From Rhodopseudomonas pentothenatexigens (GTDB taxonomy: Bacteria; Pseudomonadota; Alphaproteobacteria; Rhizobiales; Xanthobacteraceae): DNA of 64,000 bases. The notes beneath the pieces are model-generated. The model had not been told where the DNA came from. It saw only the letters and a list, made by a program, of their open reading frames with translations, and made no database searches. The DNA lies in assembly GCF_900218015.1 (NCBI RefSeq), contig NZ_UFQQ01000013.1, positions 105,381-169,380 on the forward strand, read 5' to 3'. Of the stretch, positions 24,941 through 33,500 are shown in pieces; the first letter of the stretch is position 1; the number at the start of each line of letters is the position of its first letter. The position numbers and the translations under genes were made by a program.

Positions 24941-26383
24941 TCAGTTCGACGTCGGCGGCACGAAATGGTCGACCGCCGTCGCCAACTCGCCAGTCTGCGG
25001 GTCTTTCACTTCGAAGGTGATGTTGACCGACTTGCTCGGTACCTCGTTGCTCGGCACCATCACCGACAGCCGCAACTCGCGGGTCTGATCCTGGCCGACT
25101 TCAACGTCGAGCCGGTCCTTGACGTCGGGATCGATGCCGACCGCCTGCAGCCGCGCGCCGGGCACGCCGCTCACCGACACCTGCATCACGCGGCCGGCCG
25201 GGCGCTTGTTGAGCAGCCGCACGGTGTAGTCGTTGCGCACGCTGCCGTCTGACAGGGTCACGAACAGCGGGTTGCGCTCGTGCAGCACGTTGATGTCGAG
25301 CGACCCGCGGGTCGCCAGCGCATAGACCATCACGGCGCCGACCAGAACGATCAGCGCGGAATACAGCAGCGTGCGGGCGCGGATCGGGCGGTACACCGAG
25401 GTCTTGCCGACGAGCCGGCGCTGGATGTTGATATCGGTGTCGTAGGCGATCAGATCCGGCGGACGGCCGACCTGCTTCATCACCGTGTTGCAGGCGTCGA
25501 TGCACAGGCCGCACTGCACGCAGCCGAGCTGCAGGCCCTGGCGGATGTCGACGCCGGTCGGGCAGACGTTGACGCATTGATGGCAGTCGATGCAATCGCC
25601 GACGGTCTCGCCATGGGCGCGGACCACCTCGGCCTTCTTCACCGACATCCGCGGCTCGCCACGGTCGTATTTGTAGGTGACGTTGAGGGCCCATTCGTCG
25701 GTCAGCGCCGCCTGAATGCGCGGCCACGGGCACATGTAGATGCACACCTGCTCGCGCATGAAGCCGGCGAGGGTGTAGGTGGTGAAGGTCAGGATGCCGA
25801 TCCAGACATAGGCGACCATCGGCGCCTGGAAGGTGACCAGCTCCTTCACCAGCGTCGGCGCGTCGGCGAAATACAGCACCCAGGCGCCGCCGGTCCACCA
25901 CGCGATCATCAGCCAGATGAAGTGCTTGAGCGCGATCTCGCCGACACGGCGCACGGTCAGTCCGTGCTTGTCCTTGGCGATCCGGTCGCGGCGGTCACCT
26001 TCGACCAGCCGCTCTACGGCGTAGAACAGGTCGGTCCACACCGTCTGCGGGCACAGGTAGCCGCACCACACCCGCCCGGCGAGGGCGTTCATCAGGAACA
26101 GCACCAATGCGGCGATGATCAGCAGGCCGGTGAAGTAGTACACCTCCTGCGGCCACAGCTCGATGAAGAAGAAATAGAACCGCCGGGCCGGCAGATCGAT
26201 CAGCACCGCCTGATCAGGCAGGCCGGGGCCGCGGTCCCAGCGCAGGAACGGGGTGAAGTAGTAGATCGACAGCGTGATCGCCAGCAGCGTCCATTTGATC
26301 CGGCGGAAGCGGCCATGGACCGCCTGCGGATAGACCTTCTTGCGGGCCGCATAGAGCGGTCCTTCGATATTGGTGTCTGTCAT
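24941..26383 (-). CDS. ccoG: Cytochrome c oxidase accessory protein CcoG (FixG/RdxA)
   Basis: A 480-residue membrane iron-sulfur protein with about five helices. RVWCGYLCPQTVWTD is the family hallmark; two 4Fe-4S motifs follow (CIDCHQCVNVCP and CVQCGLCIDAC). It is followed by a periplasmic Ig-like C-terminal domain. CcoG is implicated in copper reduction during cbb3 oxidase assembly. Here it stands without ccoNOQP or ccoHIS, unlike the common fixNOQP-fixGHIS layout. The small membrane gene and FixK box upstream suggest low-oxygen expression. Confidence 0.93.
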   Translation of the reverse strand: MTDTNIEGPLYAARKKVYPQAVHGRFRRIKWTLLAITLSIYYFTPFLRWDRGPGLPDQAVLIDLPARRFYFFFIELWPQEVYYFTGLLIIAALVLFLMNALAGRVWCGYLCPQTVWTDLFYAVERLVEGDRRDRIAKDKHGLTVRRVGEIALKHFIWLMIAWWTGGAWVLYFADAPTLVKELVTFQAPMVAYVWIGILTFTTYTLAGFMREQVCIYMCPWPRIQAALTDEWALNVTYKYDRGEPRMSVKKAEVVRAHGETVGDCIDCHQCVNVCPTGVDIRQGLQLGCVQCGLCIDACNTVMKQVGRPPDLIAYDTDINIQRRLVGKTSVYRPIRARTLLYSALIVLVGAVMVYALATRGSLDINVLHERNPLFVTLSDGSVRNDYTVRLLNKRPAGRVMQVSVSGVPGARLQAVGIDPDVKDRLDVEVGQDQTRELRLSVMVPSNEVPSKSVNITFEVKDPQTGELATAVDHFVPPTSN

Positions 26384-26402
26384 GGGAGGCTTTCGCTGGA
26401 GC

Positions 26403-26439
26403 TTCGCCCCCGGAGAGGGGCAGGCCGTCTCCGGGCGAA
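26403..26439 (-). terminator. Strong hairpin between the 66-residue gene and ccoG
   Basis: TTCGCCCCCGGAGA and TCTCCGGGCGAA pair over 12 bp with a two-base bulge and an 11-base loop. No U-tract follows, so it may be an attenuator or mRNA-stability element that sets ccoG levels rather than a full terminator. Confidence 0.45.
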
Positions 26440-26500
26440 ATCATGCGGGATCTGCCAGGCTGGATCGAGACACTCGCGCCAGCGTCTCGGCCCCGATCGT

Positions 26501-26701
26501 TCAGCGGACCGAGGGGCTTGCGATCTTGCGGGCGACCAGGAACGAGATCGGCATCGCGACCACGAAGCCGCAGCCGACCGCGATCGGAATCCAGTGCATC
26601 GCCTGTTCGGACAGGCTCGGCACCACCAGCACCGCGACCATCATCATGCCGGCGAGGGTCGCTCCGCCGATGATCCAAAGCACAACCGCAACCTTGATCA
26701 T
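26501..26701 (-). CDS. Small two-helix membrane protein upstream of ccoG
   Basis: A 66-residue protein with two hydrophobic helices (VAVVLWIIGGATLAGMMMVA and WIPIAVGCGFVVAMPISFLV). GAGAAGATC gives a good Shine-Dalgarno for ATG 26701; the longer upstream frame runs through the regulatory palindrome and is rejected. It is not CcoS or CcoH by sequence. Being the first gene after a FixK box and 117 bp before ccoG, it may be a cbb3 oxidase or low-oxygen accessory protein, but no family was recognised. Confidence 0.72.
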   Translation of the reverse strand: MIKVAVVLWIIGGATLAGMMMVAVLVVPSLSEQAMHWIPIAVGCGFVVAMPISFLVARKIASPSVR

Positions 26702-26774
26702 GATCTTCTCCTGTTCTTCGCCGGGGCTGTTCAGCCTCCCGACCGAGGCAAGCGCAGGGCGCGCCACCTGGGCC

Positions 26775-26793
26775 CAAATGTTGGGAACATTTG
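26775..26793. promoter_or_regulatory. Perfect 19-bp palindrome CAAATGTT-ggg-AACATTTG
   Basis: Eight-bp arms with a 3-base centre. If the FixK box at 26832 is centred at -41.5, the transcript would begin near 26797, so this palindrome falls just downstream of the start, a classical repressor position. The regulator is unidentified. Confidence 0.55.
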
Positions 26794-26831
26794 AGTGCGA
26801 GCGGACGATATATTTTGGGCTGGTTCTAAGT

Positions 26832-26845
26832 TTGATTTGGATCAA
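26832..26845 (-). promoter_or_regulatory. Perfect FixK/FNR box
   Basis: TTGATTTGGATCAA matches TTGAT-N4-ATCAA at all positions. It lies 131 bp above the small membrane gene leading to ccoG and is the likely site of a FixK/AadR/FNR-type activator. Confidence 0.8.
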
Positions 26846-26935
26846 CTGTCAGTATCGGAAAACCACCGGTCCTGGAACGGGATAAGTAGCGAGACACCGT
26901 TCTTCGATCGGCACGTCAAAACTGATCTCGGCGCC

Positions 26936-26986
26936 AAAGATATATCTTTACTTGGGCCGGGGTCGTCACTACGTAAGATATATCTT
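26936..26986. promoter_or_regulatory. Twin AAGATATATCTT operators of the PadR-type gene
   Basis: AAAGATATATCTTT (26936-26949) and AAGATATATCTT (26975-26986) are perfect palindromes with centres 38 bp apart. The second ends 2 bases before the AGGAGG of the PadR gene. They are probably autoregulatory operators. Confidence 0.75.
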
Positions 26987-26999
26987 TCAGGAGGTTGTC

Positions 27000-27680
27000 A
27001 TGGACGGCGTCGATAACAGCCCGCGACGATGCGGGTTTGGGATGCCGGGGTGCCGTTGGGGGCGCCGCGGGATGGGCGCGCGCGGCATGGGCGGCGGCGA
27101 GATGATGCGCGCCGGCCGGATGCTGGCGCAAGGCGACCTCAAGCTGATCGCGCTGGCGCTGATAGCCGAGCAGCCGCGCCACGGCTACGACATCATCAAG
27201 GTGATCGAGGAGAAGACCGCCGGCTGGTACGCGCCGAGTCCGGGGGTGGTGTATCCGACCCTGACCTTCCTCGAGGAAACCGGTCACGTCGTCGCCCAGC
27301 CGGAAGGCGCCAAGAAGCTCTACGTCGCCACCGACGACGGCCGCGATCACCTCGCCGCCAATCGCGCGCTGGCCGACGCGGTGTTCGACCGTCTCGCGAC
27401 CTTCGGCGAGATGATGCGGCAACAGAACGCCGAGGGTGGCGCGGACGGCGGCGATCTGCCGCCGCTGCTGCGCGCCGCGCTCGACAACCTCCGCGAGGTG
27501 GCGATCCGGCAGATCGCCAAGGACCCCGACAACGAAGCAGAACTTGTTGCGATTCTCGCGCGCGCCGCCGGCGAGCTTCGCAAGACGCAGGCGCGGGGCG
27601 ACCCGCGTCAATTGGACGACGCAATCGACCAGGTGCCGGACCAGCAATCCGGCACGGTACTCTTCAGGAGACGAAAATGA
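27000..27680 (+). CDS. PadR-family transcriptional regulator
   Basis: A 226-residue regulator. A Gly/Met/Arg-rich N-terminal stretch with two Cys (RCGFGMPGCRWGRRGMG) precedes the PadR winged helix (LKLIALALIAEQPRHGYDIIK; SPGVVYPTLTFLEETGHV, each quoted in short), then a helical dimerisation domain. ATG 27000 has CAGGAGG. Twin palindromes overlap its promoter, suggesting autorepression. The stop overlaps the Rieske-gene start (ATGA), so regulator and Rieske protein are coupled. The inducing signal is unknown; the Cys/Met-rich N-terminus hints at metal or redox sensing. Confidence 0.9.
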   Translation: MDGVDNSPRRCGFGMPGCRWGRRGMGARGMGGGEMMRAGRMLAQGDLKLIALALIAEQPRHGYDIIKVIEEKTAGWYAPSPGVVYPTLTFLEETGHVVAQPEGAKKLYVATDDGRDHLAANRALADAVFDRLATFGEMMRQQNAEGGADGGDLPPLLRAALDNLREVAIRQIAKDPDNEAELVAILARAAGELRKTQARGDPRQLDDAIDQVPDQQSGTVLFRRRK

Positions 27681-28210
27681 CCGCAATTACTTCTGAACAG
27701 CCGAACCGGCGCGACGTGTTGTATCTGGCGACCGGTGCTCTGGCCGCGGTCGGCACCGCGGCCCTGGTGTGGCCGTTCATATCGCAGCTCAACCCGGACG
27801 CCGGCACCATTGCGGCCGGCTTCCCGCTCGAAGTCGATTTGGCGCCGATCGCCGAAGGCCAGGTGGTCAAGGTGTTCTGGCGCGGCCAGCCGATCTTCAT
27901 CAACCACCGCACGCCGAAGGAAATCCAGTCGGCGCAGACGGCGGATTGGCGCAGCATGCGCGACCCGCAGCCGGATTCCGAGCGGGTCAAGCCGGGCAAG
28001 GAGCAGTGGCTGGTGGTGTCGGCGATCTGCACCCACCTCGGCTGCGTCCCGACCGAACATCAGGGCAATTACGACGGCTGGTTCTGCCAGTGCCACGGCT
28101 CGCAATACGACGCTTCGGGCCGCATCCGGCTCGGCCCGGCGCCGCTCAACCTCGCCCTGGTGCCGTACAAGTTCGCCAGCGACACCCAGATCATTATCGG
28201 TGAGACCTGA
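27677..28210 (+). CDS. Rieske 2Fe-2S protein, bc1-complex type, without bc1 partners
   Basis: A 177-residue membrane-anchored Rieske protein. A twin-Arg plus hydrophobic N-terminus (RRDVLYLATGALAAVGTAAL) fits Tat export of the uncleaved anchor. The cluster motifs are C118-T-H120-L-G-C123 and C137-Q-C139-H140; C118/C137 and H120/H140 would ligate iron with C123-C139 as disulfide. Q replaces the usual P in CPCHG. PetA genes are normally followed by cytochrome b and c1; here there is none, and a PadR regulator is fused into the operon. It may be an alternative subunit of bc1 made under special conditions. Confidence 0.9.
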   Translation: MTAITSEQPNRRDVLYLATGALAAVGTAALVWPFISQLNPDAGTIAAGFPLEVDLAPIAEGQVVKVFWRGQPIFINHRTPKEIQSAQTADWRSMRDPQPDSERVKPGKEQWLVVSAICTHLGCVPTEHQGNYDGWFCQCHGSQYDASGRIRLGPAPLNLALVPYKFASDTQIIIGET

Positions 28211-28382
28211 GCGGGCCTCGCGCCTGTTTCGGTAGCTGTTCTGTCCTTCGGGCGCCGCGCTCCGGCGCGGCGCTGAAGGTTCGACCTCCCCCAGTCACGC
28301 CACGCATCCGACCCGCGTGGCCGCGCCATGATGCGCGGCCGCCGCGTCGTTCTATTGTCCCATCGCTGCACGAGAGATAGCC

Positions 28383-28775
28383 ATGTTGATCGCAGTCGCC
28401 AGCCAGAACTTCCGCACCGTGACCGGCCACGCCGGCAAGACCCGCCGTTTCCTGGTGTTCGATGCGGCGCCGTGCCGCCCGCCGCATGAGGTCGACCGGC
28501 TCGACCTGCCGAAGGAGATGTCGATCCATGAATTCAAGGAAGACGGCGCGCACCCGCTCGACAAGGTGAGCGTGGTGATCGCCGGCAGCGCCGGTCCCGG
28601 CTTCCTCAACCGGATGGCCGCCCGCGGCGTGGTCGCCATCACCACCTCGGAGACCGATCCGGTCACCGCGATCCAGAACTACCTTGCCGGATCGCTGGCG
28701 CCGGCGGCGCCGCACGATCATGACGACGAGGAAGAAGAGGGCGGCTGCAACTGCAATTGCGGCCGCGCGGCCTGA
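28383..28775 (+). CDS. NifX/NifB-C-like (dinitrogenase iron-molybdenum cofactor family) protein
   Basis: A 130-residue protein with the NifX/NafY-type fold: MLIAVASQNFRTVTGHAGK at the N-terminus, VVIAGSAGPGFLNRMAARG in the middle and an acidic/His/Cys tail (HDHDDEEEEGGCNCNCG). The tail could bind metal. Proteins of this family carry FeMo-co precursors or act as general metal-cluster carriers. It follows the Rieske gene after 172 bp on the same strand. No other nif assembly gene is here, so a nitrogenase role is only possible. Confidence 0.85.
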   Translation: MLIAVASQNFRTVTGHAGKTRRFLVFDAAPCRPPHEVDRLDLPKEMSIHEFKEDGAHPLDKVSVVIAGSAGPGFLNRMAARGVVAITTSETDPVTAIQNYLAGSLAPAAPHDHDDEEEEGGCNCNCGRAA

Positions 28776-28794
28776 GGCAGGCTTAGGCGATCGC

Positions 28795-28915
28795 TCCTCG
28801 ATCACCATGAGGAGGAGCACCCGGATCGGCGCTTCGCGCCGACCCGTTGACTCGCAAAGACGGAGCGATTGTCTCGTGATGGAGTGCCGGGTCGAGCCCG
28901 GCAATGACGCGCTCG
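28795..28915. repeat. Intergenic repeat with hairpins
   Basis: The gap between the convergent NifX-like and DUF2892 genes holds palindromes such as GGATCGGCGCTTCGCGCCGA and GCCGGGTCGAGCCCGGC, the same style as the other dispersed repeats. No gene is seen. Confidence 0.55.
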
Positions 28916-28928
28916 ATGAGGCGCGAGC

Positions 28929-29132
28929 TTACGAAAACGCGTTGCCGGCCGGACGGCCGAGCTTTTTGAACACGATCGCCGCCGGACAGAAGCCGGTGAA
29001 CGACGCCTGGATCATGTTGACGCCGGCGAACGCCGTCAGCAGCAGCCAATACGGGCTGACCAGCCAGCCGAGAGCCAGGCTGACGAGCACGACTGTGCCG
29101 GCGAAGGCGAGTACGGTCTGATCGAGATTCAT
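28929..29132 (-). CDS. DUF2892 small membrane protein (YgaP-like transmembrane domain)
   Basis: A 67-residue protein of the DUF2892 family with two helices separated by FTGFCPAAIVFKKLG, where the conserved Cys sits. In YgaP this domain is fused to a rhodanese, and DUF2892 proteins occur in sulfide-response operons. ATG 29132 follows a GAAAGGGGC ribosome site. It is divergent from the second SqrR/BigR-type repressor and shares its AT-rich operator region, so it is probably derepressed by sulfide or persulfide. Confidence 0.85.
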   Translation of the reverse strand: MNLDQTVLAFAGTVVLVSLALGWLVSPYWLLLTAFAGVNMIQASFTGFCPAAIVFKKLGRPAGNAFS

Positions 29133-29196
29133 GAACTGCCCCTTTCTCAATTGCCCGGGCCGTCGTGCGGTCCCGGTTCCGAATTCGTGTTGACGT

Positions 29197-29218
29197 TATA
29201 TTCGAATAATCGTATATA
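29197..29218. promoter_or_regulatory. Probable SqrR/BigR-type operator
   Basis: TATATTCG and CGTATATA, 6 bases apart, form a 7-of-8 inverted repeat in an AT-rich island 8 bases before the repressor ATG and 65 bp before the DUF2892 start. Position and AT-rich palindromy fit an autoregulated ArsR-type operator. Confidence 0.65.
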
Positions 29219-29225
29219 CGCAACT

Positions 29226-29567
29226 ATGAAAATAAAGGTCGATCCCATGATGGCCGCCGCGGACGAGGCGAGCGAGCTTCTCAAGGCGTTGTCGAACCGG
29301 CATCGACTGCTGATCATCTGCCAGTTGATCGGTGGCGAGCGCTCGGTCGGCGAGCTCGCCGAGGTGATCGGCCTGCGCGATTCGACGGTGTCGCAGCATC
29401 TCGCGCTGCTACGCAAAGACGGGCTGGTGTCGGCGCGGCGCGACGCCCAGTCGATCTTCTACTCGATCGCCAGCGAACCGGCGCGTGAACTCCTGACGAC
29501 GCTGTATCGGGTGTACTGTCCCGGTCAGCCGCTGGAGAAGACGGGTCGCAAACCTGCAAGGGCATGA
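29226..29567 (+). CDS. ArsR-family repressor, SqrR/BigR (persulfide sensor) type, second copy
   Basis: A 113-residue winged-helix repressor with recognition helix LRDSTVSQHLALLRKDG. Cys32 (LLIICQLIGG) and Cys98 (RVYCPGQP) are again 66 residues apart, the SqrR spacing. It is paralogous to the protein at 6113. ATG 29226 is favoured over an upstream frame that crosses the operator. An RND pump operon begins 1 base after its stop, so it probably represses its own pump operon and the divergent DUF2892 gene until persulfide accumulates. Signal identity is inferred. Confidence 0.87.
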   Translation: MKIKVDPMMAAADEASELLKALSNRHRLLIICQLIGGERSVGELAEVIGLRDSTVSQHLALLRKDGLVSARRDAQSIFYSIASEPARELLTTLYRVYCPGQPLEKTGRKPARA

Positions 29568-29568
29568 C

Positions 29569-30567
29569 ATGCGAATGGGCGGATGGACGACGGGCGGTGT
29601 GGTCGCGGCGATGCTGTGGGGCGTCGCGGTGGCGAATGCGGCTGGCACTCTGACGGTGGCGGAAACCAAGATCTCCGACGAGAAGGCGGTGTTCGCGACC
29701 GTCGAGAGCATCAGCGTGGTGCCGGCGCGCGCCCGGATCGGCGGCACGGTGGTGGCGCTGAAGGTTCGCGAGGGCGACAGCGTCAAGGCCGGCCAGGAAA
29801 TCGCGACGATCGGCGACGACAAGCTGACGCTGCAGATGAATTCGCTCGACGCCCAGATCCAGGCGCTGCAGGCGCAGGCGAGCCAGGCGCAGATCGACTA
29901 CGATCGCACCAGCGGTCTGGTCGAGCGCGGCACGCTGCCGCGCACCAAGCTCGACGAAGCGCGCACCGCGCTCAACGTCGCCGAGAACAATCTGCGCGCC
30001 AAGACCGCGGAGCGGTCGGTGGTGCAGCAGCAGTTCAAGGAAGGCCAGGTGCTGGCCCCCGACGACGGCCGCGTGCTCAAGAAGATGGTCACCGTCGGCT
30101 CGGTGGTGTTGCAGGGCGATCCGATCGTCACCGTGGCGCAGCAGCACTACAAGCTGCGGCTGCGGGTGCCGGAGCGGCACGCCCGCTTCCTCAAGGCCGG
30201 CGACAAGATCCGCGTCGACGGCAATGAATTCGGCGACCAGGTGGCGAAGTTCGGGACGATCGAGCTGGTGTATCCGCAGATCGAGGACGGTCGTGTCGTC
30301 GCCGACGCCAGCGTCGAGGGGCTGCCGCAATATTTCGTCGGCGATCGGCTGCGGGTGTGGATCTCGGGGGGCGAGCGCGACGCGTTCGTGATCCCGGCGA
30401 AGTTCGTCTCAACCGAGTTCGGCATCGATTACGTCCATGTCGGCGAGCCCGGCAAGACTGTGGCGGTGCCGGTGCAGCGCGGCCGCGAACACCCGACCCA
30501 AGCGATGCCCGACGGGCTCGAGATCCTCTCGGGCCTGCGCAATGGCGACAGACTGGTGCAGCCGTGA
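29569..30567 (+). CDS. RND efflux periplasmic adaptor (membrane fusion protein)
   Basis: A 332-residue adaptor with a signal peptide (about residues 1-24, cut after ANA), lipoyl/barrel-sandwich halves (VVALKVREGDSVKAGQEIA and APDDGRVLKKMVTVGSVV), and a helical hairpin rich in Gln/Ala. It links an inner-membrane RND pump to an outer-membrane channel. It begins directly after the SqrR-type repressor and overlaps the pump gene start. No outer-membrane TolC-type gene is in the operon. The exported compound is unknown. Confidence 0.9.
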   Translation: MRMGGWTTGGVVAAMLWGVAVANAAGTLTVAETKISDEKAVFATVESISVVPARARIGGTVVALKVREGDSVKAGQEIATIGDDKLTLQMNSLDAQIQALQAQASQAQIDYDRTSGLVERGTLPRTKLDEARTALNVAENNLRAKTAERSVVQQQFKEGQVLAPDDGRVLKKMVTVGSVVLQGDPIVTVAQQHYKLRLRVPERHARFLKAGDKIRVDGNEFGDQVAKFGTIELVYPQIEDGRVVADASVEGLPQYFVGDRLRVWISGGERDAFVIPAKFVSTEFGIDYVHVGEPGKTVAVPVQRGREHPTQAMPDGLEILSGLRNGDRLVQP

Positions 30568-33500
30568 ACCTGGGAATTTCGGGCCATCTGACCAAGGCCA
30601 CCATCCGGTCGCCGCTGACTCCGCTGTTCCTGCTGGCGTCGCTGATCGCCGGGCTGATCGCGCTTGCCGCGATCCCGCGCGAGGAAGAGCCGCAGATCAG
30701 TGTGCCGATGGTCGACATCCGCATCAACGCCGACGGGCTGCGCGGGCCGGACGCCGTCGAGCTGGTGACCAAGCCGCTGGAAGCGATCGTCAAAGGCATC
30801 GACGGTGTCGAGCACGTCTACAGCCAGACCGAAGACGACCGCGTGATGGTCACCGCCCGCTTTCTGGTCGGGACCAAGGCCGAAGACGCGATCCTGCGGG
30901 TGCATGAGAAAATCCGCGCCAATATCGGCAGCATCCCGGTCGGCATCCCCGAGCCGCTGATCGTCGGCCGCGGCATCAACGATGTCGCCGTCACCGTGCT
31001 GACGCTATCGCCGAAGCCGGAAGCTGCGGCGCGTTGGACCGACAAGGATCTGTACGAAGTCGCCGACAAGCTGCGCTCCGAATTGATGAAGGTCGACAGC
31101 ATCGGCCTGACCTACATCTCCGGCGGCGGCGCGCAGCAGATCCGGGTCGAGCCCGATCCGGAAAAGCTGTCGCTGTACGGCGTCACGTTGCAACAGCTCG
31201 TCGCCAAGGTGAAGGACGCCAACCGTTCGTTCCTGGCGGGCAGCGTCCGCGACGCCGGCACGATGCGCAGCGTCTCGGCCGGTCAGACCTTGATGGGAAT
31301 TCCCGACATCGGTCTGCTGCTGGTCGCGACCCGCGACAATCGCCCGGTCTATGTCAAGGATGTCGCCTCGGTGATCATCGGGCCGAACATGGCCGAGCAT
31401 CGGGTGTGGAACGATGCCCGTGACTCGAGCGGCAAATGGGACCGCGTGCCGGCTGTCACCGTCGCGCTCGCCAAGCGTGCCGGCGCAAACGCAGTGGTGG
31501 TATCGCACGACATCAAGGCGCGGCTGGCGACCCTCGAAGGTTCGTTGATTCCGAAAGACGTCGCCGTCACCATCACCCGCGACTACGGCGAGACCGCCAA
31601 CGAGAAGGCCAACGAGCTGCTGTTCCACCTCGGTCTCGCCACGATCTCGATCGTGGTGCTGATCGCGATCGCGATCGGCTGGCGCGAGGCGATCGTCACC
31701 GCGGTGGTGATCCCGACCACGATCCTGTTGACGCTGTTCGCCGCCAACCTGATGGGCTACACCATCAATCGCGTCAGCCTGTTCGCGCTGATCTTCTCGA
31801 TCGGCATCCTGGTCGACGACGCCATTGTGGTCGTCGAGAACATCGCCCGGCACTGGGGAATGAAGGACGGACGGCCTCGGCTGCAGGCCACGATCGAGGC
31901 GGTGGCCGAGGTCGGCAATCCGACCGTGATCGCGACCCTGACAGTGGTCGCAGCGTTGTTGCCGATGCTGTTCGTGTCCGGACTGATGGGGCCGTACATG
32001 GCGCCGATCCCGGCCAATGCCTCGGCCGCGATGCTGTTCTCGTTCTTCGTCGCCATGATGGTGGCGCCGTGGCTGATGCTGAAGCTGGCGCCGAAGCAGG
32101 GCGCGGCGATGGCTTCGCACGGCGATCATGACGAAGGCCGGCTCGGCCGGCTGTACCGCCGTCTCGCCGCGCCGATCGTCGCCAGCAAGCGCGCGTCGTG
32201 GATCTTTCTGCTCGGCGTCGGCATCGCAACGCTGATGTCGATGGCGCTGTTCTACACCAAGTCGGTCACGGTCAAGCTGCTGCCGTTCGACAACAAGAGC
32301 GAGATCGCGGTAGTCCTCGACTTACCCGAGGGCGCGACTCTCGAGGATACCGAGCGTACCCTGTTCGCCGCCGCCGACATCGCCCGCGGCCTGCCCGAGA
32401 TCACCTCGGTGCAGACCTTCGCCGGCACGCCGGCGCCGTTCAATTTCAATGGCCTGGTCAGGCATTATTACTTGCGGGAGCGGCCCGAACTCGGTGAATT
32501 GCAGGTCAATTTGCAGGAGCGTGGCGAGCGCAGCCGCGCCAGCCACGACATCGCGCTCGACCTGCGCAAGCGGCTGCAGGCGCTGAAGCTGCCGGAAGGC
32601 ACGAGCCTCAAGGTGGTGGAGGTGCCGCCCGGCCCGCCGGTGCTGTCGACCCTGCTGGCGGAAATCTACGGCCCCGACGCCTCCACCCGCCGTGCGGTAG
32701 CCACCGAGGTCGAGAAGATTTTCAAGCAGGTGCCGTTCATCGTCGACGTCGACAATTCGATCGGCGAACCTCGGCCGCGGCTGCGGCTGTCGATCGACCA
32801 GGACCGGTTGGAGTTCTTCGGCGTCGAGCAGAAGGACGTCTACGACACCATCCAGACGCTGTTCGGCGGCACCTCGATCGGCTACTCGCACCGCGGTGAA
32901 GGCCGCAACCCGATCGCCATCACGGTCGGGCTGCCGAAGCGCGACCTCGAGTGGAACGAGGCACTGGCGTCGACGCCGGTGCCGGCCAATTCGCTGCCCG
33001 GCGCCAAGACCGTGGTCGAACTCGGCCAGCTCGTGCAGGCTACCAAGGAGGTCGGCTCGCCGCTGATCTTCCGCCGCGACGGCCGCTTTGCCGACATGGT
33101 GATGGCCGAACTCGCCGGGAAGTTCGAAGCGCCGCTGTACGGCATGCTCGACGTCGACAAACTGATTGAAACTCATGATTGGGGCAAACTGCCGAAGCCG
33201 GCGATCAGCCTGCACGGCCAGCCGTCCGACGAATCCAAGCCGACGCTGCTGTGGGACGGCGAGTGGGAGATCACCTGGGTGACGTTCCGCGACATGGGCG
33301 CGGCGTTCGGTGCGGCGATCCTTGGCATCTACGTGCTGGTGGTGGCGCAGTTCAAGAGCTTCAAGCTGCCGCTGGTGATCCTGACGCCGATCCCGCTGAC
33401 GCTGATCGGCATCCTGATCGGCCATTGGCTGCTCGGCGCGCCGTTCACCGCCACCTCGATGATCGGGTTCATCGCGCTCGCCGGCATCATCGTGCGCAAC

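Noticed and set aside
28211..28382. tRNA-like GGTTCGACC segment
   Set aside because: No cloverleaf or acceptor stem could be built around it.
30357..30563. N-terminal extension of the RND pump frame
   Set aside because: It lies inside the adaptor gene in another frame; the GTG at 30564 overlapping the adaptor stop and the family-typical first helix mark the true start.
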